Shown: one piece after another, positions 1 to 9,709 of the stretch
Layout of the letters: each line of letters starts with the position of its first letter
How positions within the stretch are numbered: the first letter of the stretch is position 1
The notes under the pieces: model-generated
The model's input: only the letters and a program-made list of their open reading frames with translations
Database searches by the model: none
What the model was told of the DNA's origin: nothing
DNA from: Chitinophagales bacterium
GTDB lineage: Bacteria; Bacteroidota; Bacteroidia; Chitinophagales; JADJOU01
DNA length: 64,000 nucleotides
Assembly (NCBI GenBank): GCA_016787225.1
Contig: JAEUUY010000008.1
Coordinates: forward strand, 62,001-126,000
Reading direction: 5' to 3'
Made by a program: the position numbers and the translations under genes

Positions 1-2596
1 TTTCCATTTTGGAAAGCAATTCTGTCTTTTCTGCCTCCTCTTTATACTGACTTTCAATTTTATTTTGAAATTGAATGACGTTATTATTTAAAGTATCTAA
101 CTGTTTAGTAAAGAATAAAATCTGCTGATTCTGCTGCATAATAGTGATGTGAAGCGTATTGTATTCCACATCGATTTTATTTGCCTTTTCTTTTATTTCA
201 TTGTATTTGGCCAGATAGGCTTCTAATGCTAATTGGTTTTGATCGTTCTTATCTTTCAGCACATCAAGACTATTTACTAGCTCTTTATGTTCTAGTTCTA
301 TCTTCTGAAGAGCTGCTTCATTTGATATTTTACTATCAGCTAATTCTACTCTTTTCTCCTCTATATGCATGAGTCTTGTTTTGGTTTGCTCTACCATTAC
401 CGATTTTTTAGCAAACTCATCTTTGACACTAGAAAACTTTGCTTGCAATTCTTCTATTTCTTTAACCTTGGTTTTGGTTTTGAGATCTTCTATTTCTTTG
501 AGCAAGGTATTGTGTTGCTTTTCGACTATTGCTACTTCTTTGTCCAGTTCTATGATTTCGGCATTTAATGCTTCTAGATTTCTACTTCTTCCTACTTGGG
601 CACCATCAAATAAACTGGCAGAACCTCCGTACAAAGCATGTTTATCCAAAATGGCTGTTCCTTGTAGATCAATGATCTTGATATTTTCATTTTCAAATTC
701 GGCTAGGTTCAGTTCTTCGATATTTTCTGCGAAATAAATATTATGAAATAAATAGGAAGCTAAAGCCTCATATTGTTTATCTAGTTTTACAACCTCTGCA
801 GCCGGAATCAAGTTCTTAAATGATTTTGGAGAAGGTGTAGATATTTTTTTGACCAATTCCATGACAAATAAGCCTACTTTACCTGCATTCTGTTCTTTTA
901 ATTTGCGAATTGAAAGTTGGGCGTCGAATAGTGTATCTACAATAAAATAATTGCCATATCCGGTTATCAATCCCTCTATGGCTATCTTATATTTCTCTTC
1001 GCATACTATGAGGTCAGAGAAAACATTTTTATGTTCAAAGAGAGATACATTTTTCTTAAGAAATTTAATACTTTCTGGAAATCCTTCTAGATTGTCAATC
1101 ATTGATTTCAGAAGGTTATATTCGTTTTTCTTGCTATCATTTTTTCTATGAACCTGATTGAGCTCTATCTTTTTCTGATTGACCTGTTCATTTTTTTCTT
1201 CAATCGTTGTTTTATTGACTTCTTCTTCTTGAGTCAATTTTTGAAGTTCTGACTCTAAATTATCCTTTGATTGCGTGATGAGATTGAAAGCATTGTCGAG
1301 CGTTTCTCTTTCTAAATACAGCCCTTCATATTCATTTTCAATTTTTAATCTATTTTCCTCTGCTAGTAAAATTTGAGACTGTAGTACAGATTTATTCTTA
1401 TCTAACTCATACACCTGTTTCTGTGTTTCTGTGAAAAGATTCTTGTCTTGATCTACCACAGATTTATTTTCCAAAAATGTTTTTTCATTGGCATCTAATT
1501 CTTCTTGTATAGCCTTTCTTTCTATCTCTACAGAATTAAACTTTTCTTGAGACTTTGCCACGACATCATTGAGCTCTCTAAGAGATATATTGACGCGTTC
1601 AATTTCCGATTGTGCTTCTTGAATCTGAATTTTTATCTGCTCATTATTTTTTGAAAGATTCGATATCTGCTCACGAAGAAGGTTGCGTTCATTTTCATTT
1701 CTACCTATTCCTCCTATAAGATCATTGACTTTTTTCTGCACTTCAGTCAGTCTTGTCTCTTTGGTGACAAGTTCTAGTTTCAGTTTCTGGGTCTCCGCAT
1801 CTCGAGACTGTATCATTGTTTCTATCTCATTCTTTTTGTCTTGTTCTTTTTGCTTATCGGCAAATAGAGTATTATAGCTCGTTTTATAATTACTAACTTG
1901 ATACTTGATAGATTCTAAAGAATACGTCTTGTATTCCTCTTTGATTTGATAGTATCGCTCTGCTCGTTTGGCTTGAGTCTCTAATGTTTTCATATTGGAT
2001 TCGATCTCAGCTAGAATATCCTTTAATCTTTCGAGATTTTCTTCTGTCGCTTTCAACTTCTGCAAAGATTCTTTCTTTCGGATTTTATACTTACTGATGC
2101 TCGATGCTTGTTCAAAGAGTCGCTTTCTGGATTGCTCTTTATTTTGTAAAATTTCATCAACCATACCTAGTTCGATAATAGCATAGCTATCACTACCAAT
2201 ACCAGAGTCGATAAATAGATTATGAATATCTTTTAATCTACATGTGACATCGTTGATTCTGTATTCGCTCTCACCAGTGCGATAGAGACGTCTAGTAATG
2301 GTCACTTCCTGGAACTCTGTGGTAAGAATATTCTTCGTATTATCAAATGACAGCGAAACTTCGGCTAGCCCACTTGACTTTCTTGATTTCGTTCCATTAA
2401 ACAGAACATTATCCATTTTTTCTAATCTGAGCTGAGATGTTTTCTGCTCGCCTAATACCCATCTGATAGCATCTACTATATTGGATTTACCACAGCCATT
2501 CGGACCTACTATTCCAGTAATATTATCATTGAAGTGTACGGTAGTTTTATCCGCAAAACTTTTAAATCCCTTAACCTCTAAACGCTTTAATTTCAC
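1..2596 (-). CDS. smc: Chromosome segregation ATPase SMC (5' part, runs off window)
   Basis: SMC is the ATP-driven coiled-coil motor of bacterial condensin that organises and segregates the chromosome. Reading from a GTG start at 2596, 865 residues are visible. The N-lobe carries a Walker A motif GPNGCGKS (residues 31-38) and the family pattern LKRLEVKGFKSF at the start. Long Glu/Lys/Gln-rich coiled coil follows from about residue 170, then a globular hinge near 500-650 (GGSASLFDGAQVGR near its end), then the return coiled coil, which is cut by the window edge. The C-terminal Walker B/signature lobe lies outside, so completeness cannot be judged; family members are usually near 1170 residues. 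GTG is chosen because the family N-terminus begins there and no upstream in-frame ATG gives a better fit. Confidence 0.95.
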   Translation of the reverse strand, partial: MKLKRLEVKGFKSFADKTTVHFNDNITGIVGPNGCGKSNIVDAIRWVLGEQKTSQLRLEKMDNVLFNGTKSRKSSGLAEVSLSFDNTKNILTTEFQEVTITRRLYRTGESEYRINDVTCRLKDIHNLFIDSGIGSDSYAIIELGMVDEILQNKEQSRKRLFEQASSISKYKIRKKESLQKLKATEENLERLKDILAEIESNMKTLETQAKRAERYYQIKEEYKTYSLESIKYQVSNYKTSYNTLFADKQKEQDKKNEIETMIQSRDAETQKLKLELVTKETRLTEVQKKVNDLIGGIGRNENERNLLREQISNLSKNNEQIKIQIQEAQSEIERVNISLRELNDVVAKSQEKFNSVEIERKAIQEELDANEKTFLENKSVVDQDKNLFTETQKQVYELDKNKSVLQSQILLAEENRLKIENEYEGLYLERETLDNAFNLITQSKDNLESELQKLTQEEEVNKTTIEEKNEQVNQKKIELNQVHRKNDSKKNEYNLLKSMIDNLEGFPESIKFLKKNVSLFEHKNVFSDLIVCEEKYKIAIEGLITGYGNYFIVDTLFDAQLSIRKLKEQNAGKVGLFVMELVKKISTPSPKSFKNLIPAAEVVKLDKQYEALASYLFHNIYFAENIEELNLAEFENENIKIIDLQGTAILDKHALYGGSASLFDGAQVGRSRNLEALNAEIIELDKEVAIVEKQHNTLLKEIEDLKTKTKVKEIEELQAKFSSVKDEFAKKSVMVEQTKTRLMHIEEKRVELADSKISNEAALQKIELEHKELVNSLDVLKDKNDQNQLALEAYLAKYNEIKEKANKIDVEYNTLHITIMQQNQQILFFTKQLDTLNNNVIQFQNKIESQYKEEAEKTELLSKME

Positions 2597-2781
2597 CTTA
2601 TATCTAAATTAATTTTATGTATGCCATGCTTCAAAAGAGCAGCATTAGTAAGATAGTTCTTATTCTATCTATTATTTTAGGCAATAGTAGGAATATTTCG
2701 ATAAAAATTTAACTAAGAAGCAATAAAATCTAGCTTATCAACATTATTTTTAGCAGTATTGTAGAAAATATGTGGAAAAAG

Positions 2782-3552
2782 CTATTCGATTGTTTTCAAA
2801 ACATAAATTAATTCTCTTTTAACTCCTTCTTGATACGGACTGAAATCCCACCAATTATATAATTTCTCTATGTCTAAGTTATTTTCAAGAAAAAGCTCAT
2901 CCATTTGCTGTTTGGTCATGAATCCTAGTTCAATATGTTCGTGAAATTGGCTTAATTCACCTTCTAGATTAGTTACCTCGAATTCATATTTTGTTCTTAG
3001 AATTTGTCTTTCAAAATCAACCCATTCTATCTCGGAATATCTTTGTACAGTAGATAATAGGTTGGGGTCGAAGTATTCATAATCCAAGCTTCTTTTGTTC
3101 TTATTATCATTTAATATTTCAAAATTGGGATCAAATGCATTGATAATGATTCTACCATTTTCTGCTAAGTGGTTTTTAATAGTTTGTAGACATCTAATTT
3201 TATCTCCTATACTTGTTAAGGCTTGAAATACTCGAAAGGGAAAAATGACTAAATTGAATTTTTGGTTTAAATCAAACTGTACCATGTTGGCTAATTGAAA
3301 TTCAATTTTAGCTGTAAACTCCTTACCTTCTACTTTCTCACGAAATATGTGCAGCATAGCTTGAGAATAGTCTATCCCTATAATTTCAATAGGCAAATGG
3401 GCTAGCGCCAAAGCGACTCTTCCCGTTCCACACCCTACATCGAGTATACGGCTACCTTTTTGAATATAATGTTCATAGAATGAAATATCTTCTTTGAGAT
3501 TTCTATTGTTTCCACCATCATAGAATTGAGCCGTATTTTGATATAATACCAT
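2782..3552 (-). CDS. Class I SAM-dependent methyltransferase
   Basis: A 256-residue cytosolic methyltransferase of the class I Rossmann fold. Motif I, the SAM-binding glycine loop DVGCGTG, is at residues 38-44, with the acidic end of strand 2 at GIDYS around residue 60. The start resembles the methyltransferase 25/11 group (N-terminal AQFYD). The substrate cannot be told from sequence; small-molecule methylation is more likely than RNA because no RNA-binding domain is present. It stands alone on the minus strand between smc and feoB, with a hairpin repeat on its upstream side. Confidence 0.85.
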   Translation of the reverse strand: MVLYQNTAQFYDGGNNRNLKEDISFYEHYIQKGSRILDVGCGTGRVALALAHLPIEIIGIDYSQAMLHIFREKVEGKEFTAKIEFQLANMVQFDLNQKFNLVIFPFRVFQALTSIGDKIRCLQTIKNHLAENGRIIINAFDPNFEILNDNKNKRSLDYEYFDPNLLSTVQRYSEIEWVDFERQILRTKYEFEVTNLEGELSQFHEHIELGFMTKQQMDELFLENNLDIEKLYNWWDFSPYQEGVKRELIYVLKTIE

Positions 3553-3588
3553 TTATAATTTAAATATGGTCCAAATGATTTTGGTATA

Positions 3589-3650
3589 ATACCGACATAC
3601 ATTGAAATCTAACAACTATTATTGGACTATTTTCAATGTATCGTCGGTAT
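3589..3650. repeat. Hairpin element between methyltransferase and feoB
   Basis: Two long arms (ATACCGACATACATTGAAA on the left, TTTCAATGTATCGTCGGTAT on the right) are complementary except for one bulged base and enclose about 24 nt. No T-tract follows on either strand, so it does not look like a simple terminator. Its right part shares the words ATTGGACTATT and CGGTATAAGT with the dispersed repeat at 34601-34742, which suggests a diverged relative. Confidence 0.6.
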
Positions 3651-3709
3651 AAGTTGATAGTCATTCTTTAATATTCAGCTATCATTTAAATACTTTAACT
3701 AAGCTTCGT

Positions 3710-5638
3710 TTAGCTTAAAATTTTGTATGCCAATAGAGCGCTTAAATAGGCTAAGGTTAACATAATTGAAAAAGAGATGAAAGGATATTTCCAGCTCCCT
3801 GTCTCCTTCTTCATAGCTGCTAGTGTGCTCATACACTGAAGAGCAAATGCATAGAATAAAAGCAAAGATATACCCACTGCTAAAGTATATACTGGTTCAT
3901 TAGTTGTAGCATTTTTTTGACCTTTTATACTTTCAAAAATTGTTCCATCCTCTTCTGAATCTATATGATATAATGTAGCTAAGGTAGAAACAAAAACCTC
4001 ACGTGCTGCAAATGAAGATAGTAATGCAATTCCTATTTTCCAATCATAACCAAGTGGCTTAATTGCAGGCTCTATCGTTTTTCCGATATCGGACAAAACG
4101 GAGTGCTCAATAGTTACCTTTTCTATTTTTTCATCATTGAAATGAAAGGAACCTAAAAACCAAAGCAAGATTGAAATAGAAAGTATAAATTTCCCTGCAG
4201 TTTTGACAAATGGAACTACAGCATTTTTTATATTGGTCAATAAATTTCTAAACGAAGGTAATCGATATGGAGGTAGCTCCATAATTAAAAAACTTTTCTC
4301 TTTGGTATCAATTAATTTATCGAGAGCCCAAGCAAAAACTAAGGCGAACACAATACCCAATATATATAGACCCAATAACGAAATACCCTGATATTTTAAT
4401 GGAATAGTAATAGATATAAGTAGAGCATATACTGGCAAGCGTGCCGAACAAGTCATAAATGGTATGCTTAATATGGTTATCAACCTTTCTTTTTGAGTAG
4501 GAATAGCTTTTGTAGAAGCAATAGCTGGAATAGCGCAAGCGTTACCAGAAAGGAGGGGCAGAATACTTTTGCCACTCAATCCGAATCGTCTCATAAACTT
4601 ATCCATAAGAAAAACAATTCTTGCCATATACCCACTTTCTTCAAGGAAGGTGTTAAGAAAGAAAAGTAGAGCTATTTGCGGTATAAAAATGAGAACACCA
4701 CCAATTCCAGGGACAACAGCTTCCGCTAAGAATTCAATAAACCACTTCGGATTTTCAAATTGATTTAGGCTAGCAGAGATAAATCCAAATAGCATATCTA
4801 GCCATTCCATGGGATAGGCTGCAATGGTGAATAAGGTTTGAAATACAATAAATAAAATGATGAAAAGAATCAAATATCCGAGTATTGGGTGTATCACCCA
4901 TTTATCAATTTTATCTGTCCATTTAATTCTTTGGAAAGCTTTCGATGTCTTTTTGGTAGTTAATTGCAGAATACTCTCAATTTTATTGTATCGAAATATT
5001 ATTTCTTTACGTTTAGTGTTTTCTATGATGGCATTATTTGGTGTTTCATAGACATACTGTTGCCATTCTCTGTAGTTCAAGGCATTATCATTGGTTTTGT
5101 TTTCAAATAATTCGGCATTTCCAAAGAAACTACTCGACGCCTTGAAGTTTTGTTTGCTAATAAAATCTTTGATTTTATCGATTCCTACTCCTTGTTTTGA
5201 ATTGGTTAAAAAAACTGGTACTCCTAGTTCTTTACTTAAGAAATCGGCATCTATTATTTCACCTTTTCGTTGGAGTTCATCGACCATATTAATCACTACA
5301 ATATTCGGCAAATAACAGTCTGCAACTTGGGTGTATAATAAGAGGCTTCGCTGTAAATTACTAGCATCTGCTACAAAGATGATGAGCTCGCTGTGATGAT
5401 TTATCAATTCATCAATGACTACTTTTTCATCTATGGAATTTGGATAAAGAGAATAGCAACCAGGTAAATCAATCAACTCATACTCCTGTTCATTGATTTT
5501 TAGCTTGCCTGATTTCTTTTCAGTGGTTACTCCAGGATAGTTCGCCACTTTTTGAAATATTCCCGTCAACTGATTGAACAAGGAGGATTTCCCTGAATTA
5601 GGATTGCCAATAAGAAGTATTTTTTTTATTTCCGTCAC
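3710..5638 (-). CDS. feoB: Ferrous iron transporter FeoB
   Basis: FeoB imports Fe(II) across the inner membrane. The N-terminal G domain shows G1 GNPNSGKS (residues 11-18), G3 DLPG near residue 57 and G4 NMVD near 117. The membrane part starts near residue 255 and contains the two gate regions, including the Cys-containing CSARLPVYALL motif. At 642 residues it is shorter than the E. coli protein (about 770) and typical of compact FeoB proteins. It lies 83 bp downstream of feoA on the same strand, so the two probably form an operon. Confidence 0.96.
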   Translation of the reverse strand: MTEIKKILLIGNPNSGKSSLFNQLTGIFQKVANYPGVTTEKKSGKLKINEQEYELIDLPGCYSLYPNSIDEKVVIDELINHHSELIIFVADASNLQRSLLLYTQVADCYLPNIVVINMVDELQRKGEIIDADFLSKELGVPVFLTNSKQGVGIDKIKDFISKQNFKASSSFFGNAELFENKTNDNALNYREWQQYVYETPNNAIIENTKRKEIIFRYNKIESILQLTTKKTSKAFQRIKWTDKIDKWVIHPILGYLILFIILFIVFQTLFTIAAYPMEWLDMLFGFISASLNQFENPKWFIEFLAEAVVPGIGGVLIFIPQIALLFFLNTFLEESGYMARIVFLMDKFMRRFGLSGKSILPLLSGNACAIPAIASTKAIPTQKERLITILSIPFMTCSARLPVYALLISITIPLKYQGISLLGLYILGIVFALVFAWALDKLIDTKEKSFLIMELPPYRLPSFRNLLTNIKNAVVPFVKTAGKFILSISILLWFLGSFHFNDEKIEKVTIEHSVLSDIGKTIEPAIKPLGYDWKIGIALLSSFAAREVFVSTLATLYHIDSEEDGTIFESIKGQKNATTNEPVYTLAVGISLLLFYAFALQCMSTLAAMKKETGSWKYPFISFSIMLTLAYLSALLAYKILS

Positions 5639-5721
5639 AGTTTAATAGTGGTCAGTTATAAGTAGTCAGTCACAGTAGGATAAAAAAACATTTTCAAATT
5701 GACTAATTTTCAAATGAATCA

Positions 5722-5958
5722 TCATATCTCCACATTTTCACAGCGTCTCACCACCACTCCTTTGGCCTCTTTTTCTCTCAGCATTATTTTACTATTGCCT
5801 AGGCTTACACAGATAGGATCATTTCCAATAGACTTAGCCTCTACGGTCAGCATTTTATTTTCATAAAAACCAATCTCAACCAGCTTTAACATAAACTCGT
5901 TGTTCAATAAAGACTTGATAATAGCAGATTCGCCGACTGGGATTTCGTTTAAAGTCAT
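5722..5958 (-). CDS. feoA: FeoA family protein
   Basis: A 78-residue SH3-like protein of the FeoA family that supports FeoB-mediated Fe(II) uptake. The start MTLNEIPVGESAIIK and the core LVEIGF...VSLGNSKIMLR fit the family. The ATG at 5958 is preferred over an in-frame TTG three codons upstream. It is the first gene of the feoAB pair and shares its upstream region with the divergent acyl-CoA dehydrogenase gene. Confidence 0.92.
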   Translation of the reverse strand: MTLNEIPVGESAIIKSLLNNEFMLKLVEIGFYENKMLTVEAKSIGNDPICVSLGNSKIMLREKEAKGVVVRRCENVEI

Positions 5959-6072
5959 TAGGGGCAAATATAAGGCTATTTAGAGAGATTCTAAATAAAA
6001 TTTTCGTTTATTTTAATTTTTATCTTATTTAACTTCGTTGATTGATTAGAATTTAGAATAAGTTTTTTTACA

Positions 6073-6080
6073 TATATTTG
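6073..6080 (+). promoter_or_regulatory. -7 box TATATTTG upstream of acyl-CoA dehydrogenase
   Basis: Exact match to the Bacteroidota -7 consensus TAnnTTTG, 28 bp before the ATG at 6109. No convincing -33 element is seen. Confidence 0.6.
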
Positions 6081-6108
6081 TCAGGTACAAATTAATTATT
6101 TTTTTGAT

Positions 6109-7248
6109 ATGAATTTCGAATTGAGCGAAGAGCATTTAATGATAGAGAAAATGGCGAGAGACTTCGCTGTGAACGAACTTTTACCTGGCGTTATAGAGCG
6201 AGACGAACACCAAATCATGGCCACCGAGTATCTAAAAAAAATGGGAGAACTAGGTCTTATGGGTATGATGGTAGATCCAAAATATGGAGGTTCAGGTATG
6301 GATTCTCTATCGTATGTTATTGCCATGACAGAAATTTCGAAAATAGATAATTCATGCTCAGTGGCTATGAGTGTCAATAATTCACTCGTGTGCTATGGAC
6401 TGGAAAAATATGGCAATGAAGAACAAAAAGAGAAATATCTCAAACCATTAGCTAGTGGCGAAAAGCTCGGAGCTTTTTGTTTGTCTGAGCCGGAGGCTGG
6501 TAGTGATGCTACGAGCCAGAAAACGACAGCCGTGGATATGGGAGACTACTATCTTCTCAATGGTACAAAAAATTGGATCACTAATGGAACACAAGCCTCT
6601 ACTTATCTGGTGATAGCTCAGACGAATCCTGAATTGAAACATAAAGGAATCAATGTGTTGATAGTTGAAAAAGGAATGGAAGGTTTTGTAGTAGGTCCTA
6701 AAGAAAATAAACTTGGAATAAGATCAAGTGATACGAATACACTGCTATTTAACGATGTAAAAGTTCCGAAAGCCAATAGAATAGGAGAAGATGGATTTGG
6801 ATTCAAATTTGCTATGTCTACCTTAAATGGAGGACGCATTGGTATCGCAGCTCAAGCACTAGGTATAGCTATGGGGGCATTCGAGCGTTCAGTAGCCTAT
6901 GCGAAAGAAAGAAGTGCATTCGGTGATAAAATTTCTAAACTTCAAGCTATACAATTCAAATTAGCAGATATGGCTACCGAAATTGAGGCTGCTAAACTAT
7001 TAGTCTATAAAGCCGCTAAGTTAAAAGATGAAGGTAAGGATTATTCACAAGCGTCTGCTATGGCGAAGCTGTATGCCAGTAAAGTAGCTATGGAACAAAC
7101 CGTAGAAGCCGTGCAGATACATGGTGGTTATGGTTATGTCAAAGAATACCATGTAGAGCGATTGATGCGTGATGCCAAGATTACTCAAATTTATGAAGGT
7201 ACTTCTGAAATTCAGAAAATAGTCATATCTAGAGGTGTCTTAGCTTAA
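6109..7248 (+). CDS. Short-chain acyl-CoA dehydrogenase
   Basis: A 379-residue FAD flavoenzyme that introduces a trans-2,3 double bond into short acyl-CoA, passing electrons to ETF; used in fatty acid or branched-chain amino acid oxidation. Family signatures are FCLSEPEAGSD near residue 125 and the C-terminal IYEGTSEIQ, whose Glu (residue 363) is the catalytic base of the butyryl-CoA/medium-chain dehydrogenase group. The length is standard. It is a single gene here, with no beta-oxidation partner next to it, so chain-length preference is inferred only from overall resemblance to butyryl-CoA dehydrogenases. Confidence 0.93.
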   Translation: MNFELSEEHLMIEKMARDFAVNELLPGVIERDEHQIMATEYLKKMGELGLMGMMVDPKYGGSGMDSLSYVIAMTEISKIDNSCSVAMSVNNSLVCYGLEKYGNEEQKEKYLKPLASGEKLGAFCLSEPEAGSDATSQKTTAVDMGDYYLLNGTKNWITNGTQASTYLVIAQTNPELKHKGINVLIVEKGMEGFVVGPKENKLGIRSSDTNTLLFNDVKVPKANRIGEDGFGFKFAMSTLNGGRIGIAAQALGIAMGAFERSVAYAKERSAFGDKISKLQAIQFKLADMATEIEAAKLLVYKAAKLKDEGKDYSQASAMAKLYASKVAMEQTVEAVQIHGGYGYVKEYHVERLMRDAKITQIYEGTSEIQKIVISRGVLA

Positions 7249-7298
7249 ACTATTTTTTGATTTTATACGTTAAGAGTGCGTTAGACTAATTCAAAACG

Positions 7299-9647
7299 AT
7301 GCAGCTGCGCTCAAGTTTTTTACTATATATATATATATTGTTATGTCCGTCACTTTTTGGTCAGTTCCGGGAAGTGGGTACATGGCGGTATTATGCCAAT
7401 AGAAGTGAATTTCTGGAACTAGAAAAGGTAGATAAAAACCTTATAGTGAATGCTAAGCGTCTTTTATTTGATCTAAAGGTAAATCCACTGGAGGTAGCCA
7501 ACCTTGATCGAACCAATGGACTGGCCGATTATGCTATTTCTACAATTGCCTACGGAGAAAAGGCAAAGAAATTATTTATCGTCTATGAAAATTCCATGAT
7601 GGATATTATTAGTTTCCAAAATGGACGAAGAATCATTACATCCAACTTCGATGTCTATAACAAATTAGTCGTAGCTGATAAGACTATTACCCAGATTAAG
7701 TTTTATAGAGATAGAGCCTATTTTTGTTCCAAACTAGGACTTATAGTTTATAATTATGATCGTAATGAAATCGAAGATAGTTATATCATAGGACCTGGTG
7801 GACAAAATCTAGCTGTGCACACCATGGAAATAAAGGATAATAAAATTTATGCATCCACTGATCTTGGAATTAAGGTAGGTGAAATAAAGCCTGCTATCAA
7901 TTTGAAGGACTTTGCAAACTGGTCAAATCCTTTAAGCATTATCCCTAACGATACATTTATGCGGTCTGGGCTACTATCAAATAAGCTATTTTGGATGTCA
8001 AAGTATACCTTGGTAGAATTTGATGGAACCAGCTCAAATACCATAATAACTAAGGATACTTTGAGGGTAATGAAACAGTTACGTACTATTGGTAATCATA
8101 TTTTTCTAATCTATGATTCACTGCGTGCGGATTATTCGCTTCATTCTTCCAAGGTATTAAAATTGGATGGGGTCAATATAGAATTGATAAAAACTACCAA
8201 AGGGGAACATTTAAACGATATACAAGAAGTTGATGGTAAGTATTATTTTACAGGGTTTGGTTTTTTCGAAAATGGGAATGGAACCGATTTAAAAAAGAAT
8301 AGATTAAACGACTATCCATGGGATAATCCATTTCGAATGAGTTATCAAAACAATAAACTATACGTCAATCTAGGAATAATGGCTAGAAATCTCGATGCTT
8401 CTCAAAACAAGGATGGTCACTTTACTTATGGTCCTGCCGACTGGTCTAATGGTCAGTATATATGGATAAATAATGGAATTTGGTTTGATTCTCTTTCAGA
8501 CTGCACGAATGAGATAGCAACCATAGAGCGAGATGGGGGTAAGTATCGAGCCTTTGTCAGAGGAGGGGTAGCATTTGAGAAATCGGGGCAACCTATAATT
8601 AAATATAATAAAAGAAATTCCACTTTGGAAACCAAAGATAGTATCTATAGAATTAGCGACATGGTCTTGAATCCCTTAGACCAATCTATATGGATAGCTA
8701 ATAATGAAAGCCCAAATCCATTAAAATGCTTGACCAAAGAAGGTAAGTGGTTGAGGTTTAAAATTTCTTCTGTCACGAATACAGATGCTATCTATCGAAT
8801 TATTATTGATCAAACTGGAAATAAATGGCTTCTGACTAGAAATGAAGGGGTTATATTATTTAATGAAATGGATATCAATGATACTACGGATGATATTGTT
8901 AGACAATACACAGAGATAGCAGATAAGAATTGTAAGCTCGATATAAAGGTACCTTATTGTGGAGCAGTAGATAAGGACAATAATTTATGGATAGGATCTG
9001 AGAAAGGTGTTGGGATGATGACGACCTGCACTTATAATCCAGAAAGAGAATGCAGAATGTCTATACCTATACAACAAATCTCCAATCCGAATGATACTAC
9101 GGTGTATACAGAGTGTGTATTCCTCAATACTGCAGTGACTGCTATGGCTATAGATCCGGGAAATAGAATGTGGATAGGAACCTCTGATGGAATTTTTTAC
9201 AACAACGAGTATTTGAGTGATGAATTTATACGATTAAACAAACTGAATAGCCCTTTTTCAGTAAAATCTGTGCATGATATTCTGGTACTGCCTCAGAATG
9301 GAGAAGTTTTTTTTACTACCGAGGTAGGCTTGCTTTCTTATATGGGACAGAGCAGTTCAGCAGAAATCAATGAAGGAATTTCCCCATATCGAGTTATCCC
9401 CAATCCTGTGCCAAGAGATTTCGAAGGCTTAATCACTATTGATGGGTTGGCAGATGGGGCTTATTTTAAAATCGTAGATGTCATAGGTAATGTCATGTAT
9501 CAGGGACATGCCAATGGCAGCCGGGTTACCTGGGATACTCGCTCATTAAATGGTTTTAAAGTACCCACTGGAGTTTATTACATCCTATCTAGTCGCCCTC
9601 AGTTAAAGGGAAATCAGGGAGTAGCAAGTTTTACAATTATTCGCTAG
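7299..9647 (+). CDS. porZ: PorZ-like T9SS beta-propeller protein
   Basis: A 782-residue exported protein resembling PorZ, the cell-surface T9SS component that supplies A-LPS to the sortase in Porphyromonas. A signal peptide covers about residues 1-22 (ends near LFGQ). The N-terminal propeller shows the typical pattern WRYYANRSEFLEL..., NGLADYAISTI and later repeats such as NKWLLTRNEGV and RMWIGTSDGIFYNN. The last 85 residues form a sorting-domain-like beta-sandwich (VIPNPVPRDF to GVYYIL). The call rests on domain order and N-terminal pattern, so assignment is good at family level and fair at gene level. asnS follows 62 bp later with its own -7 box. Confidence 0.82.
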   Translation: MQLRSSFLLYIYILLCPSLFGQFREVGTWRYYANRSEFLELEKVDKNLIVNAKRLLFDLKVNPLEVANLDRTNGLADYAISTIAYGEKAKKLFIVYENSMMDIISFQNGRRIITSNFDVYNKLVVADKTITQIKFYRDRAYFCSKLGLIVYNYDRNEIEDSYIIGPGGQNLAVHTMEIKDNKIYASTDLGIKVGEIKPAINLKDFANWSNPLSIIPNDTFMRSGLLSNKLFWMSKYTLVEFDGTSSNTIITKDTLRVMKQLRTIGNHIFLIYDSLRADYSLHSSKVLKLDGVNIELIKTTKGEHLNDIQEVDGKYYFTGFGFFENGNGTDLKKNRLNDYPWDNPFRMSYQNNKLYVNLGIMARNLDASQNKDGHFTYGPADWSNGQYIWINNGIWFDSLSDCTNEIATIERDGGKYRAFVRGGVAFEKSGQPIIKYNKRNSTLETKDSIYRISDMVLNPLDQSIWIANNESPNPLKCLTKEGKWLRFKISSVTNTDAIYRIIIDQTGNKWLLTRNEGVILFNEMDINDTTDDIVRQYTEIADKNCKLDIKVPYCGAVDKDNNLWIGSEKGVGMMTTCTYNPERECRMSIPIQQISNPNDTTVYTECVFLNTAVTAMAIDPGNRMWIGTSDGIFYNNEYLSDEFIRLNKLNSPFSVKSVHDILVLPQNGEVFFTTEVGLLSYMGQSSSAEINEGISPYRVIPNPVPRDFEGLITIDGLADGAYFKIVDVIGNVMYQGHANGSRVTWDTRSLNGFKVPTGVYYILSSRPQLKGNQGVASFTIIR

Positions 9648-9684
9648 ATTCATATCCTAGTCGGTAAAGTTTCCATCTTTTTCT

Positions 9685-9692
9685 TACATTTG
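9685..9692 (+). promoter_or_regulatory. -7 box TACATTTG upstream of asnS
   Basis: Matches the Bacteroidota -7 consensus TAnnTTTG, 17 bp before the asnS ATG. Confidence 0.6.
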
Positions 9693-9709
9693 CATATATT
9701 TTAAATTAT

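Noticed and set aside
369-737. Plus-strand open frames over 181-2186
   Set aside because: They are shadows of the minus-strand smc coiled-coil coding sequence, low in complexity and without start signals.
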